From Laburnicola sp. R22_1 (Eukaryota; Ascomycota; Dothideomycetes; Pleosporales; Didymosphaeriaceae), in contig JACONQ010000016.1 in NCBI GenBank assembly GCA_014281115.1, positions 434,001 through 498,000 on the forward strand: 64,000 nt of DNA. Direction: 5' to 3'. This document shows, piece after piece, positions 11,048 to 22,405 of the stretch. Within the stretch, counting starts at the first letter, position 1; every line of letters begins with the position of its first letter. A program made the translations under genes and the position numbers. The notes beneath the pieces were generated by a model. It saw only the letters and a program-made list of their open reading frames with translations, did not search any database and had not been told where the DNA came from.

Positions 11048-13888
11048 CTATTGCGTCGGCTCGGCCCAATCCACCTGCTCCGTCACAGGTCCACCCCCAG
11101 CCGAATACCCAATCTTCAGCCTCAGCCTCAACCTAGCAGGCGGTGGCTATTCCCACGTTAGCAGACTATTCCCAAAAAAGACACCAGAAAGAAAGTAAAA
11201 ACTCACCCCGCTGACAGACGTTACCCTCATCTGCTGCGTAGCCTCCTGCCCCGCGTCCAACTCGCTACTGCTGATAGGCTGGAGCTGCAGCTTCTGGCTC
11301 TTGGGCACCGCCGCTTGCAGGCTGACTCCGGAGAGTTGACCAAAGGTGCCCACGTTGCGGAAGCGAGCAAGAAGTTGGACAGCGTTAGCATCACGCTTCA
11401 GCTGGAAGGTTATGTGGAGATGGTTCTTGTTGTATGCGACGTGCGCCGGCGGGCCTGACGCTCCGGATGGCGAGGGCTGTGGTGGTGGGGATGACATGCC
11501 GCCAAGGGCATCCAACGATGAGGCCGGTGGTGGTCGCGATTGCATGGGTGCAGAGGAGCTGGAGGGGCCGGAGTTGAACAGATCCATGATATTGGCAACG
11601 TTGGACGGGGGAGGTGATGTAGAGTGGGAAGCGAGTGAAGAAGCAGAAGGACCGCCTCCCCCGAGAATATCTGCCAGCAAGTCGGCGCTTTGAGCTTGTG
11701 AGCCATTCGTGGCACCGTTGGCATCTCCCGGGACACCGGAATCGCCCATCAAATCGAGGAGTAGGTCTTCGGTCGCGGCTTGTGCCGGTTTCTTCTTCAA
11801 GATCTTCGACTGTCGCTTTTTGGTCGCCTCCCCCAATACTCGCTGCTCTTCCCGTATTTCCGGGGCAGGCATCTTCTCCAGCACACCTCTCCGGACCTGG
11901 TCAAACCCAAACAGATTTACATATTCGACAGCGCGCTGCTGGATTTCAACATCCAGATTCGTGCCATAACGTTGGAGGAGCCGCCGCAGCCGTTCGATCT
12001 GCGCTGGCTCGCTTAGTCGTGTGGTGAGCTTCATGGCGGCTGTGACGATGTATTCGGTAACGATGAGTCCCGCATAGCTACTGTTCAGTATCGTGTCGAA
12101 CAAATCAACGATGTCGCTCTCCTTCACCTCTTTAACAAGCTCCTCCTCTTCATACTGTCCACCTCTTAGCAACGCATCCCCGAATTCGCCAATGACCCAT
12201 GAACCCGCAAGGGTCAGCCCCTCTTGAGTGATGTCGTCCTTTAATGCAGCGTAGAGCTTCTGGACCGAATATGTCTGAAGGTCCGGTGTCGTAGCGATGA
12301 GCCGAACGAATGATGATAATATCTGCTCCTTTATGTAGTTCCCGGCCTGGCAGTATTAGTAGCGTCCTTCAGCGACCCGAATTGCAGCTTACGAGTTTCA
12401 ACACACGCAGCATCGTGTCCACGTGCCATCGCTTATTCGGCGCGAAACGGTCTGCTGCAATGCCAATTTGCGAGGTCATCACGGGCTTGAACTCATTGTC
12501 GGCAACTTCTAGGAACGCAAGCAGCTCTCGGATCAGTACCCGAACATTGCTCTCGTTGATCAAGGTAAAACTAAGATCTAGCGCTCTTCTTCGGATGGAA
12601 ATATCAGGGTCGCGGAGACAATCCAGGATAGTGTTCCGATGACGCTGTACTGCGTTTGGTTCAACCGCAACGACTTTGATGAGGGTGTTGAGAGCGACGT
12701 ATCGGATGTTGTTGTCTCGGTTCGACAAGAACTTCCCGAGAATGTTCACGCCTAGCACACGGAGGCCCGAATCGGCTTCAATGTCCAGAATGGTAAGAAC
12801 AGCTTCGTACAGAATCGAGTTGCCGACGTTTTTCGACGATTCGGTGTTGGTCGCAACCTATATTCATCAGCACTTATAACATCTGAAGTTTGAAGTTGGG
12901 TACCTGTGCCAAGATGTCATTGATTTGCTCGCTGACCCCCGTGTCGCCTCGTGCTAGAACCCGGAGCAGTTGCAAAAGTTTGCACTGTAGGAACGGATCC
13001 GTGATGCCCTGGACGTCGTGCTCTGGGGCGTATCCAGACGCTGACAGTCCCTTCAGAATCCGAACCATGTTTGGCACCATCGGGCGGAATTGTTCTCTGA
13101 TGCCATTCTCGTCGTCCTCCATCTCGTCCGCTTCGCACAAACTTGTCACGAAGGTCAAGCCGCAGATTAGAACGCCATGATTCCGGTCTTGAAGGAGCGC
13201 CTTGGCCTTTTCCAAAAAGTGTTCCTGGAGATCGGGCACCTTGCGACATATCCTCATGGCGCAAATGGCGGACTTCCGCCGTATGTACGGGTTGGCGCTC
13301 GCTATTATGGTTTCGACTTCGGGGAACAAGTCTCGTGCCATCTCGACGGAGGCGATGTTTCCGAGCGTGCAGAGGGCGAGGCCGACAATGTACTGGTTCG
13401 GATGGTTCAAGTCGCTAGGCAGTCGTTAGCATGCTGCGAGCAGACCGAGGGCCGGCAGCGCACTTCTTGAGCGAGTTTGTCACCAAGGTCAGGACTTCTT
13501 GATTCTCGTCCAGCAGCAGCATGGTTCCCAGGTAGCCCAGTCGCTTATCCGCAAAGCGCGGGGAAGCCAGCAGCTTCAGACATTCAATCTGGCCAAAATG
13601 CGTCCTCTCGCCTAGGGTGAAGAGATACAGAAGCTTCGCGACATTGTTTCTCCTGCGGTGTTGTGAGCGGGCGGCCCGTCGGCTGCGACGTGGGCGGTAC
13701 ACACCTCACGCCCGAATCGTGGCTTTCCTCGCGGAAGCTTGCTCTGATGGCCGCGCTCTCCTTGTGCACCACGGCGCGCTCGTCGGCGATGGTCTTGGCG
13801 GCGCGCACATTGCGGATGAATTGCTTCACTGGCTTTCTCTCAGTTTGACATGCAGACCAGGGCGGCGCCAGGGCATACAGGAAGTCAT
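11048..13888 (-). CDS. APL4: AP-1 clathrin adaptor complex, gamma subunit (gamma-adaptin)
   Basis: Seven exons on the minus strand: 13888-13879, 13828-13705, 13652-13464, 13414-12904, 12857-12393, 12346-11207, 11146-11048; total 845 codons plus stop, all phases matching. The first exon is only 10 nt (MTSL with the next exon), leading to [20 protein letters not shown], the adaptin N-terminus. The trunk of HEAT-like helices follows ([57 protein letters not shown]). Then a disordered hinge ([11 protein letters not shown], serine/proline-rich) and the gamma-ear ([19 protein letters not shown]) ending in VTEQVDW. It sorts cargo at the trans-Golgi/endosome with clathrin. Size and order match fungal gamma-adaptins; the symbol follows yeast usage. 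Confidence 0.93.
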
Positions 13889-14462
13889 TGTGGCGGTCTC
13901 ACGGACCCCACCTAAGTGGAGCGTCGAAAATCAGCAGGGCGGCAGAAGGCAGACTGGATCTAGAAGGTTTCCGAAGTCGGGAAAGGGCAGAGGAACAGGC
14001 GGATGGGTCCGTATTTCGAGGTTGTCCTGGTAGCTGATATCGGGAGCCCTGAACAGCAACCGCACTGCAGCGCGGCGAAAAGTCGGCCCGTCGCACCTGC
14101 CGCTGCAGCTCAAAGGGGCTAGCCGCCCATGCCTGCTGATGCAAGCGCAACCGCGACGTGCGCCTTCCGCTGCCCTTTCCGAGCATTCCATCATAGCCCG
14201 CCAAGCTATTCCACGAGCGCGTTTGGATCCTGCATTTAGATCTTAGCTACACACGGTTCCTCTTCGGACTGCGACGCCACGCTCTCTGCAAGACGAACCC
14301 TGCAACCCTTCAGGCTTCACCCACCGTGGCACGAGACAGCCTCGGGAATTCACAGACGCGCCGAGCACCGATCAGCAGTGACGGCTGGGCTGACAGCGCT
14401 TTAAAGAAGGATCTCCCCTCCCACTTTCGACTCAGCATGTTCGCACCTTCCTACGTATTATA
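13889..14462. promoter_or_regulatory. Divergent promoter between AP-1 gamma and sterol acyltransferase
   Basis: About 570 bp separate the two start codons. GC-rich, no convincing gene. It should hold both promoters; no specific factor site can be assigned. Confidence 0.4.
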
Positions 14463-16341
14463 ATGGCCGAGTCTACGTCAATCGAAGTCACCCCCCAGAA
14501 CGGGGACCCGCACTACCATGAACCGCGCGCCCGCAAAGCCACGAGGATTGACTTCCTCAGACCGGGTTTGAGCGATGAGGCCATCGGCACAAATGGCCAT
14601 GCGAATGGCGACGCATCGGGAGTCTCCAGGTCGGTAGATACTATGGGGGCTTTTGCAGACCCTGCAAGACCATGAAGCGACAGCAACCATCGCTGACAGC
14701 GACAGTGGCCGAAGCACGCCCATCCCCGAAAATGCGCCGCCGTCAGTCAAGGCTACTTCGTCCGCGCGACGCCAGATCCGTGCGGAACAGAGACGACGGA
14801 TCTTTCCTTCTATCGAATACGTCGACCGCCTATCACACTTCGACCCGGAGAGTGACTATCGGGACTTTCGCGGCTTCTTCGTGCTGTTCTGGATTGGCCT
14901 AGCCATCATGGTCATCACCACTATGCTGCGCAACTACAAAGAGAACGGCTATCCTCTGTCTATTAGGCAGTGGGGGCTCTTCACAGACAAGGTCTACGAA
15001 CTGGCCATTTGCGACGGGATGATGGTGGCGTCGACTGCTCTCTCGCTTCCACTGCACAAGCTTTTTATGAATAGTAAAGGGATACTACGCTGGAGCAAAG
15101 GCGGTATGGCCGTACAGAGCCTATACCAGGTCTTCTGGCTTACGTTCTGGTGCACATATCCCTGCATACGTGACTGGAGCTGGACTGCGCAAGTGTTCTT
15201 CACGCTGCACTTGCTTTCAATCTTCATGAAGATGCACTCATATGCGTAAGTGGTCCGGCTCCTTCTATGTATGGACGAGGACTGACTTGGTCAGGTTCTA
15301 CAATGGCCATCTTAGCGAAACCCGGCGTCGGCTTTATGAACTTGACACCCCAGACAAAGCTTCCAAGGCCGCGGCATATAGATATCCGGGGACACGTACT
15401 CATCTCCACGAGATACCCCAGTCTCCATCCCATGAAGACCACGATGCCTCCGAAAAGGAGCGACTACAACAGCTACGCGAGGATCTGGCGTATGAGTTGA
15501 CATCCCCTCTTGGGCATGTCTCGTATCCCGAGAATCTCACCATCGCCAATTTCACTGACTTCATCTTCTGTCCTACTCTATGCTACGAGCTTGAGTACCC
15601 CCGGACCCAGTCCACTCGCTGGATGGAGCTCTTCTACAAGACTCTAGCCGTATTCGGCTGCATCTTCCTTCTCACCATCACGACGGAGGAGTTCATTCTA
15701 CCCGTGTTGGATGAATCTGCCATCGCTCTACAGGCCTCAAAAAGTCCTTCCGAGTTCGCCTTGATTCTTGGAGAGACGATAGGCCGTCTTCTCTTCCCGT
15801 TCATGGTCGCGTTCCTTCTCGTGTTTCTAGTAATTTTTGAATACGTACTGGGCGCCTTTGCTGAGATCACGCGTACGTAGCTCTTCCTCCACCTTCTACT
15901 ATCATGCTAAACCTCGCAGGATTCGCCGATCGTCAGTTCTTCGCAGACTGGTGGAACAGCTGCGATTGGCTGGAGTTCTCCCGAGAATGGAACAAGCCTG
16001 TGCATCACTTTTTCAGACGACACGTCTATTCAGCTTCGCGAGGTCACATGTCGCGGCCGTTGGCCACCACGATTACGTTCTTCATCAGCGCCCTCGCACA
16101 CGAACTGGTCATGGGCTGCATCACTAGAAAATTCCGCGGCTACGGCTTCATCGCCATGATGCTGCAAATGCCGATTGTTCTGGTGCAGCGCTCCAAGTGG
16201 GTGAAGGGACGCACTCTCTTGAACAACGTGCTCTTCTGGTGCTCCATGATCCTTGGGCTCGCAATGGTGAGTGATGGTGATCGCGCTGTCTTGATACGTC
16301 GCTAATGTTTATAGATGTGCGCTCTGTACGTTCTCGTGTAG
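14463..16341 (+). CDS. ARE2: Sterol O-acyltransferase (ACAT/ARE, MBOAT family)
   Basis: Exons: 14463 to about 14645, a second block to 15245, then 15295-15872, 15920-16266 and 16315-16341 (MCALYVLV and stop). A cytosolic, charged N-terminus is followed by multiple membrane helices (FRGFFVLFWIGLAIMVITTM, LLFPFMVAFLLVFLVIF) and the MBOAT signature region FADRQFFADWWNSCDW, with the active-site histidine in ALAHELVMG. The enzyme esterifies sterols with fatty acyl-CoA in the ER for storage in lipid droplets. The reading frame changes near the G5 run at 14645-14649: one G fewer would keep the frame open, whereas a GT-AG intron there would be only about 30-37 nt. This is either an indel/assembly error or an unusual first intron. 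The choice of ARE2 over ARE1 is arbitrary. Confidence 0.87.
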
Positions 16342-17314
16342 TAGACCGAATATGGCTTTTATCAGCGAGCGAAATCTCCTTTGTGAACGCAATACCCTTT
16401 GTTATCTGCGAAGACAAGATTTTTGATATTGGAGACCCTATTGCAGCGCGTTTTAGTTGATACCCCTCTCAGTAGAACTGTGTGAATACGGATATCTTGT
16501 AGTATATTTAAGTACCCAATAGAGGATATATATGGTATTCGGCGATCCGTGCAAGATCTAGGTGATGATAAGTCCTGGGTATACATAGTCGTGAGCTACT
16601 GAAAGCACCTATCGTACCTATAAATGGAAATGAATGAATAAATGAGCCCCTATCGTAAAAGCTTAGCGCGGGTTAGCTATCAATGCCATGCTGTCGAGCA
16701 GAAATGCGTATACGTAGCCTTGCGCGTATTTGCGAGGTATACGGCGTATTCGGTTACCGTATGTCTGCCTGAAAGTCGACCTAACCCCAGTGCCTACCCC
16801 TCATTTACACAGCTCTAGAGATATTAGATGGGTGATAGTGCGTTGTTCGAGTTCTGTTCCCGTCCACGTTGTCTGTGTATAAGCTCGCATGCCGAGGTCG
16901 CATCAGCACGCAAGATCCGCGTTCCGAGGCGTGTTGTAACCGCAGCCATCCGCTCGCGACGTGCAGTCGTCGGCATTTGCGGATGAAGGAAGGCCGAGTA
17001 GTAGTCGTGGCGTTAGAGATCTTGGCACTGCTAGGCATGACGTCCGTGTTGACGGTTTGGTACGTGCTGCTTTTATACCGCCATGGCAATTGCGAGCATG
17101 TTCCTTGTTCGTTCTTCTGCAAACTTACGTTCAGTCTTATGCTCACCTTTCTCTTTATCCAGCAATACCAGTTGAAAATTATCTTAGGAACATCGCAATA
17201 CAATAGCTTCATTTGACAACGTCGCTCGCTCACTAGGCAGTCGACGAAGAGGCCTACAACAGCTGCAAGCCAGCTTCATTGCACTCACGCGCACGTTACG
17301 AGGTCGACGGCAGC
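16342..17314. other. Intergenic region, no gene seen
   Basis: About 970 bp, AT-richer in the first half (AATGAATGAATAAATGAG near 16630). Short open frames at 16.8-17.2 kb on both strands have no recognisable domain and are treated as non-coding. It probably contains the promoter of the DUF3074 gene. Confidence 0.5.
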
Positions 17315-19408
17315 ATGTCCGAGCTGCATACCGCACTAGAATGTCTGCGCCCTAAAGACTTCGCAGACATCCCCGTGAACGACCTCAAGCGCTTTATCCC
17401 AGACATCTTTGCCAAAGCAGAACTCATAGTGAACTCGGTGCCACCTCCTCCCAATGGCACACCCTACGAATCCTCGCACCGCGCTCGCTCCGACGCTAAC
17501 GGCGCCAGATGCGCTGCCGACCTCACCGTCTCAAACGCTCGAAGACCGCCGCACAAGGAGCATGATGAATTGCACAAGGCGTGGGGAAAGCCGCTCAATC
17601 TGGGGGCGAAAGAGAAGGCGACCGGCATCAGCGTGTTCAAGATGGCGGGGCATGACAGACATGGCGCGTGGTTTGCGAGAACGAGCGTGCACGAGGGGCT
17701 AGGCTTTGCCAAGTGGAAGAAGGCAATGGTGCGCGAATTCCAGGCGAGCCTAGAGGTACAGGGCGCGCCTGGTGAGGGCAGTGTACGAGGCATCGGCGGC
17801 GACAGAAGGCTAGAGGACATCAACGTTGACGGCCTTGGGAAGCTAGAGGGTACGTTGTCTGAGTCGCAGTTCCACGGGCGATGACCGACCAGCCCATCCG
17901 AGCTAATACATTGCGCAGTATACCAGCTATCAGCTCAGTTCCCCGGTCCTACTGCGCCCCGAGAGTTCATAACCCTCGTACTCACCTCCTGCAACTCGTT
18001 GAGCGAGGCTTCTAGAGTAGGAGACGTTGTACCGCGCCACTACATGGTTGTCTCGATACCAGTGACGCACCCCGATGCACCGCCACGAGATGGAATGGTC
18101 CTCGGTCAATACGAGTCTGTCGAGATGATCCGCGAGATTCCGATCGTGCGCTCCAAACAAACTTCCGCCTCGACGTCTGATCTCCTGAAGCACGACCAGA
18201 AGAAATCGAGAGCTAGGGGAGATACCATTGGTTTTGCGGAATCGCGTGGGCCAGGCGCAAAGGGCGAAAAGATGGATCGAAAAGAGCAGGCGGAAGAGGA
18301 CGATCCGGAGACAAGCCCAGTGGAATGGATTATGATAACGCGGAGCGACCCAGGAGGCGGGATACCGCGGTTCATGGTTGAACGTGGCACACCAGGTAGT
18401 ATTGTTCACGATGCCACCAAGTTCTTGGACTGGGCTTGTTCGCAGGAGGATTTCCCTTCAAGAGAAGAAATTGAGCAACATGCTGAAGAAGCTCCGAGGA
18501 CGAGCATGGATCGCGAGCCAAGGCTATCGATTGCGGACAACAACGGCATATTAGCTGGTGTCGGGACGAGCATAGCGGACAGGCCTGGCTCGATCCGACG
18601 TCACTCGCACCGAACGCTGGAAGGCCCGTTTGAGAACTCGGTGCTAAGTACCATGGACCCGGCTATGGCGTCTACGGTCAACTCGCTCCATCGAACCGAG
18701 TCGCAAAGCTCCACGACCAGCTCGTCGTCTCTCGACTCTTTCGCGTCAGCAGAGCAATTCAACACGGCCCAAGAAGATCTCTCTCTCTCCACCATGTCGG
18801 GACAATCGATACCAGTACATCGCGCCGGTTCCCCTACCCCTTCGAATAAGCACACAACACGGGAACTCCAGAAAATCGAGCAAAAGCGTCAGCAGCTCAA
18901 CGAGAGACTCCACCACGCGCGCAACAAAGAGTCGCAAGTATCCCAAGACGCAAGTCTCAAGTCGGCAAAAGATATCGAAAAGGCGACCGAGAAACACAAA
19001 CGCGAGCGGCAAAAGCAGGAAGAAAAGTTTGCCAAAGAAGTGCAAAAGCTCGAGGCGCGGCGCGAGCGCGAAACGCGCAAGTTGCTCGCGCGCCAGCAGA
19101 AGGAGGCTGATAAGACGGCGTTGAACAAGGCACAGCGCGAACGCGACGAGTACAAGCAGCGCGCGGAGCTGGTGGAGCGGGAACTCGGCCTGCTGAAGGC
19201 GCAGGTTGGCGAGTTGCAGCGGGAGAATACGGCGGTTGTGGCCAAGTTGGGGAAGGTGGAGGGGGGGTTGGAGATGTTGAGGAGGGTGAGGGAGGAGTTG
19301 AGTGGGAAGAGTGGGAGGAATAGGGCGAGTAGTCGGAGTAGTGGGGAGAGCGCGGGGAAGAAGGGGCGTCGGCAGGAGGCGAGTGCTGTGGAGGGCTCAG
19401 GCGGTTAG
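17315..19408 (+). CDS. DUF3074/START-like domain protein with C-terminal coiled coil
   Basis: Two exons (17315-17849, 17919-19408) give 674 codons plus stop with a phase-1 intron (GTACGT...GCAG). The N-terminal about 380 residues match the fungal DUF3074 layout: WGKPLNLGAKEK, then after the intron the strand FPGPTAPREFITLVLTS, PVEWIMITRSDPGGGIPRFM and FLDWACSQ. This fold is related to START lipid-binding domains; ligand unknown. From about residue 440 a serine-rich linker is followed by a long charged coiled coil (KIEQKRQQLNERLHHARNKE ... KLLARQQKEADK) and a serine/arginine/glycine tail. The ATG at 17315 follows upstream in-frame codons lacking another ATG. Confidence 0.8.
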
Positions 19409-19686
19409 GCGTCCGCTTGGCAGTATTGGCTTTGATGCGTTGTGGTATGCGTGGCGTTTATGAGTGGTGGCGAGGCGTTTTGGGGAGCCGCAATGACTGG
19501 TGTGGTTGATACGACGGTTATTACTATCGTACGGATGTGTGCAAAGTATGTCGAAAGAATACCACTGGGATCGAGCGAGGTATCACGTCCATCACAAGTC
19601 TACTCCATTTCTGCCTTTGACATGTGTAGAGCCCTTTTGTACCTCCTCCCCTTTACCAAACAAACTCTCCCAAGCTTCTATCTCTA

Positions 19687-21120
19687 CTACTCTTGCTCTC
19701 CATACCCACACCTCTCCGCCACACACCCAAACACCACCCCACCCCTCCCAAACATAGCCCTCAAATCCCTCGCAATCGCATCCGGACGTTCCCACGCGGC
19801 AAAATGCCCACCAACCTCGTACTCGCTCTCATACACGACGGGCCCCAGCGTGTGATTCCACAGCCGCGGCAGGAGCACCGTATCGTGAGCGAAGCGCGCG
19901 ACGCCTAGTGGGACGGGGATGTAGACTTGAGACGCGGCAAAAGCGCCTTCTGGTTTGCGGTGTTCGGTGGCGTAGAAGAAGTTGCTGGAGGCGGAGGGGG
20001 TGGGCGTAGAGAACCTGAGTGGTGTAGTGAGCGTGAGTTCGTGGGGATGGTGTAGAAGAAGGGGAGGTATCCTGCCCAGGCCAGGAAAGACTAGGTTATA
20101 CTCACCAATACACACTCACCCACGTACAAATCTCCTCCTCGGTCCACCCATACCTTGGATCCGACCACTCCTGCAACTTCTCATAGATCCAAGCTAACAG
20201 GCCGACGGGGCTGTCTGCGAGGGCGTACCCCAGTGTCTGGGGCTTCGTCGATGCAAGGCGGTAGTAGCCTAATCCTGTGGCGAAGAAGGCGGTTGCGCGG
20301 GCGAGGTTGGCGAGGTCGGTGGCGGTGGGGGGCGTGGATTGGAGGGTGGCGTGGAGGGCCGGGTGGGTGGTGGGTGTGGGTTCGGAGGGGAGCGCGGTGG
20401 TGATGTGGAGGGCTTTGCAGTGGGTGGGGCTGTGGGTGAGGGTGAGGAGGCGGGCGGTGAGGGAGCCGATGTCGCTGGCTTGGATTACTGGGTGGGGGTG
20501 AGATGGGTGTGTGGTGTGGGGGTTTTGTGGGCTGATGGGCTTACCGTATTCGTTGTACCCGAGGGAGAGCATGAGGTTGTGGCATATCTCGGCGTGCTGG
20601 CCTACTCCGAAGCCTTCCTGTGTAGCTTTGGTTAGCTTGGAGACTGGGTAGGTCCTGGGGCATCACGTACTGTTCTGCTTGCTGACGAGAAGCCAAAATC
20701 GACTAGACTTGGGGCGACCACGTGGAACGCGGGATGGTCCCCGTTGTCCGCAAGATAAGGTAACAGCTTGGTCACTTCGAAGAAACCACCAGGCCAGCCA
20801 TGGATGAACAGAAAGGGGATCGCGTGCTTGACGCTGCTCTGTTGATGGACGAAATGGACGTCGTATTCCCCAAAGCTTTCCAGTTGGATTTGCGTGATGA
20901 ATTGCGGGAGCTTGTTTAATTCGGTTTCTGCCTTTCGCCAGTCGAAGTCGTGCGCCCAGTAGTGGGTTAATCGTTTCATTTCGGCGAGCGGCACGCCGCG
21001 GGCCCAGGGGTCTGTAGGGTCGACTACTTCGTCTGGGAAGTCTGTTAGAGAGAGTTTTTGCTTTAGGCGCTGTATTTTGTCATCGGGGATGGCGATCTTG
21101 AAGGGCGTAGCAGTGGCCAT
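19687..21120 (-). CDS. Epoxide hydrolase (alpha/beta hydrolase with EHN domain)
   Basis: Four exons on the minus strand (21120-20671, 20617-20545, 20487-20106, 20014-19687) total 410 codons plus stop, phases matching. The N-terminal EHN domain contains FKIAIPDDKIQRLKQKLS and YWAHDFDWRKAETELNKLPQF; the hydrolase core has the oxyanion motif HGWPGGFFE. The last exon has the C-terminal histidine region (EVGGHFAAWERPD). Microsomal-type epoxide hydrolases open epoxides to diols and act in detoxification or secondary metabolism. The nucleophile-elbow region is unusual: after FGFSS the exon joins to EGFGVGQHAEICHNLM, so the aspartate usually expected a little further on is not obvious. The neighbour upstream on the same strand is a Zn2Cys6 regulator. 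Confidence 0.85.
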
Positions 21121-21346
21121 GATTGTTGGAGTGTTGGGGGGGTGTAGGTAGTGACGGATGTGCGAATGCGAATGGAATCGAAGAATGGGCACTTCTTATA
21201 CCCCAAGGATGATCCTTCGATGGTCGCAAGATGTTGGCTGTCATACTTACTTTCGTACCACTAAAATGAAATACGCGCCAGCCAATGAAAGCGAATCTCA
21301 CAGGCCTTCCGAGTAACACCGATGTGGAGCAGACAGGGTTCGTAAT

Positions 21347-22088
21347 CTAGCGATATGCAGCCAGGCAAGAAACCATTGAGTGAGTATACGATACGGCGTG
21401 CAGAAGATATGCCGTTTCCGGCTGATGCTGAAGGTGTAGGCCATTAAGAATAGATCGCGCGCTTCGTAGGTGCGCTCCGACTCTATCATAGTTTTCGAGG
21501 AGAAACTCAAGGGTAAGGAAAACAATGCTGGCCAGCACTACTCGTATCGCATTCTGAGACGAGTCATCCAGGCGAATAAGTTCCTGGACTGCCCTATTGT
21601 ACTGCCTTAGAGCATACCCGTGCGTTTTAGCCTGTGGTTGGCTATGCCCGAGGTATCGACTTCTGCTTAGGGCACTGATGGCAAGGGCGATGTGATGGAA
21701 CAACGGCTCTGTGCTTGCTGCTTGCAAGACCACGCTGCCCCAGGCGGGTGTGTCAAAGAAGAGCGAAAACTCCGGAGCACAGACGTGTCTGAAGTAATCG
21801 AAGTGCATTGCTTCGGATGTATCAAGCTGGAGAGAAGCAGGGAGGGGCGTGGCGCCTGTGCTTGTAAAAAGTCGCATTTCCAGCCCGTACGCACGCACAG
21901 GGAACAGGCTGGCTTGTTTTCATCACACTTTTTGCGTCTAATTCTTCGAAATGGTAAGCAGGATTGTCGGGTTAGATCGTATCTTATACCCACTTGCATG
22001 TTGAACAAGCTGTCTTCACTTTTCGAGCGCCTCTGGCGCCATATCGGGCCCGTACAGGGGCTGTTGTGACTGATGAGTGAGCGGTCAT
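21347..22088 (-). pseudogene. Zn(II)2Cys6 transcription factor, frameshifted
   Basis: From the ATG at 22088 a basic N-terminus leads to CSTCK, then a 52-nt intron (GTGGGT...GAAG) joins to IRRKKCDENKPACSLCVRTGWKCD, giving a full six-cysteine Gal4-type zinc cluster. The frame then shifts: the regulatory half (EAMHFDYFRHVCAPEFSLF ... HSMVSCLAAYR) is in another frame. One extra base in the A5 run (plus strand 21866-21870) would join the halves, and no intron with an intact cluster can do so. Either the gene is recently broken or the assembly misses one base. Total length is short for the family (about 230 codons). Its position directly upstream of the epoxide hydrolase on the same strand suggests, but does not show, that it regulates it. 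Confidence 0.7.
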
Positions 22089-22405
22089 TGTGTCAATGAG
22101 GTTGCGATGATGGTAGTGGGATGGTTCACCGATAGATGCATAAACGGTCAAAGGCAATGACGATGTAGGTGGTCCCCCGAGGTACACCCTATTGGCTGGA
22201 GCGTAAGTTGGCACGCGCTAATGTGGGCTGCAAAGCTTACCTGCACCTGGACAGCACCATACAACACACCTGGGCACATAACAACACACATGACTTTTCT
22301 GTGACTTGGAAATAACCTGGTCATTCTTTGAAAAAAATTCTTATCGAGGGCACTATCGTCTTATAAAATCCTTTCCCATCCCAGCATTGTCCTTCCAGAC
22401 CCCAA

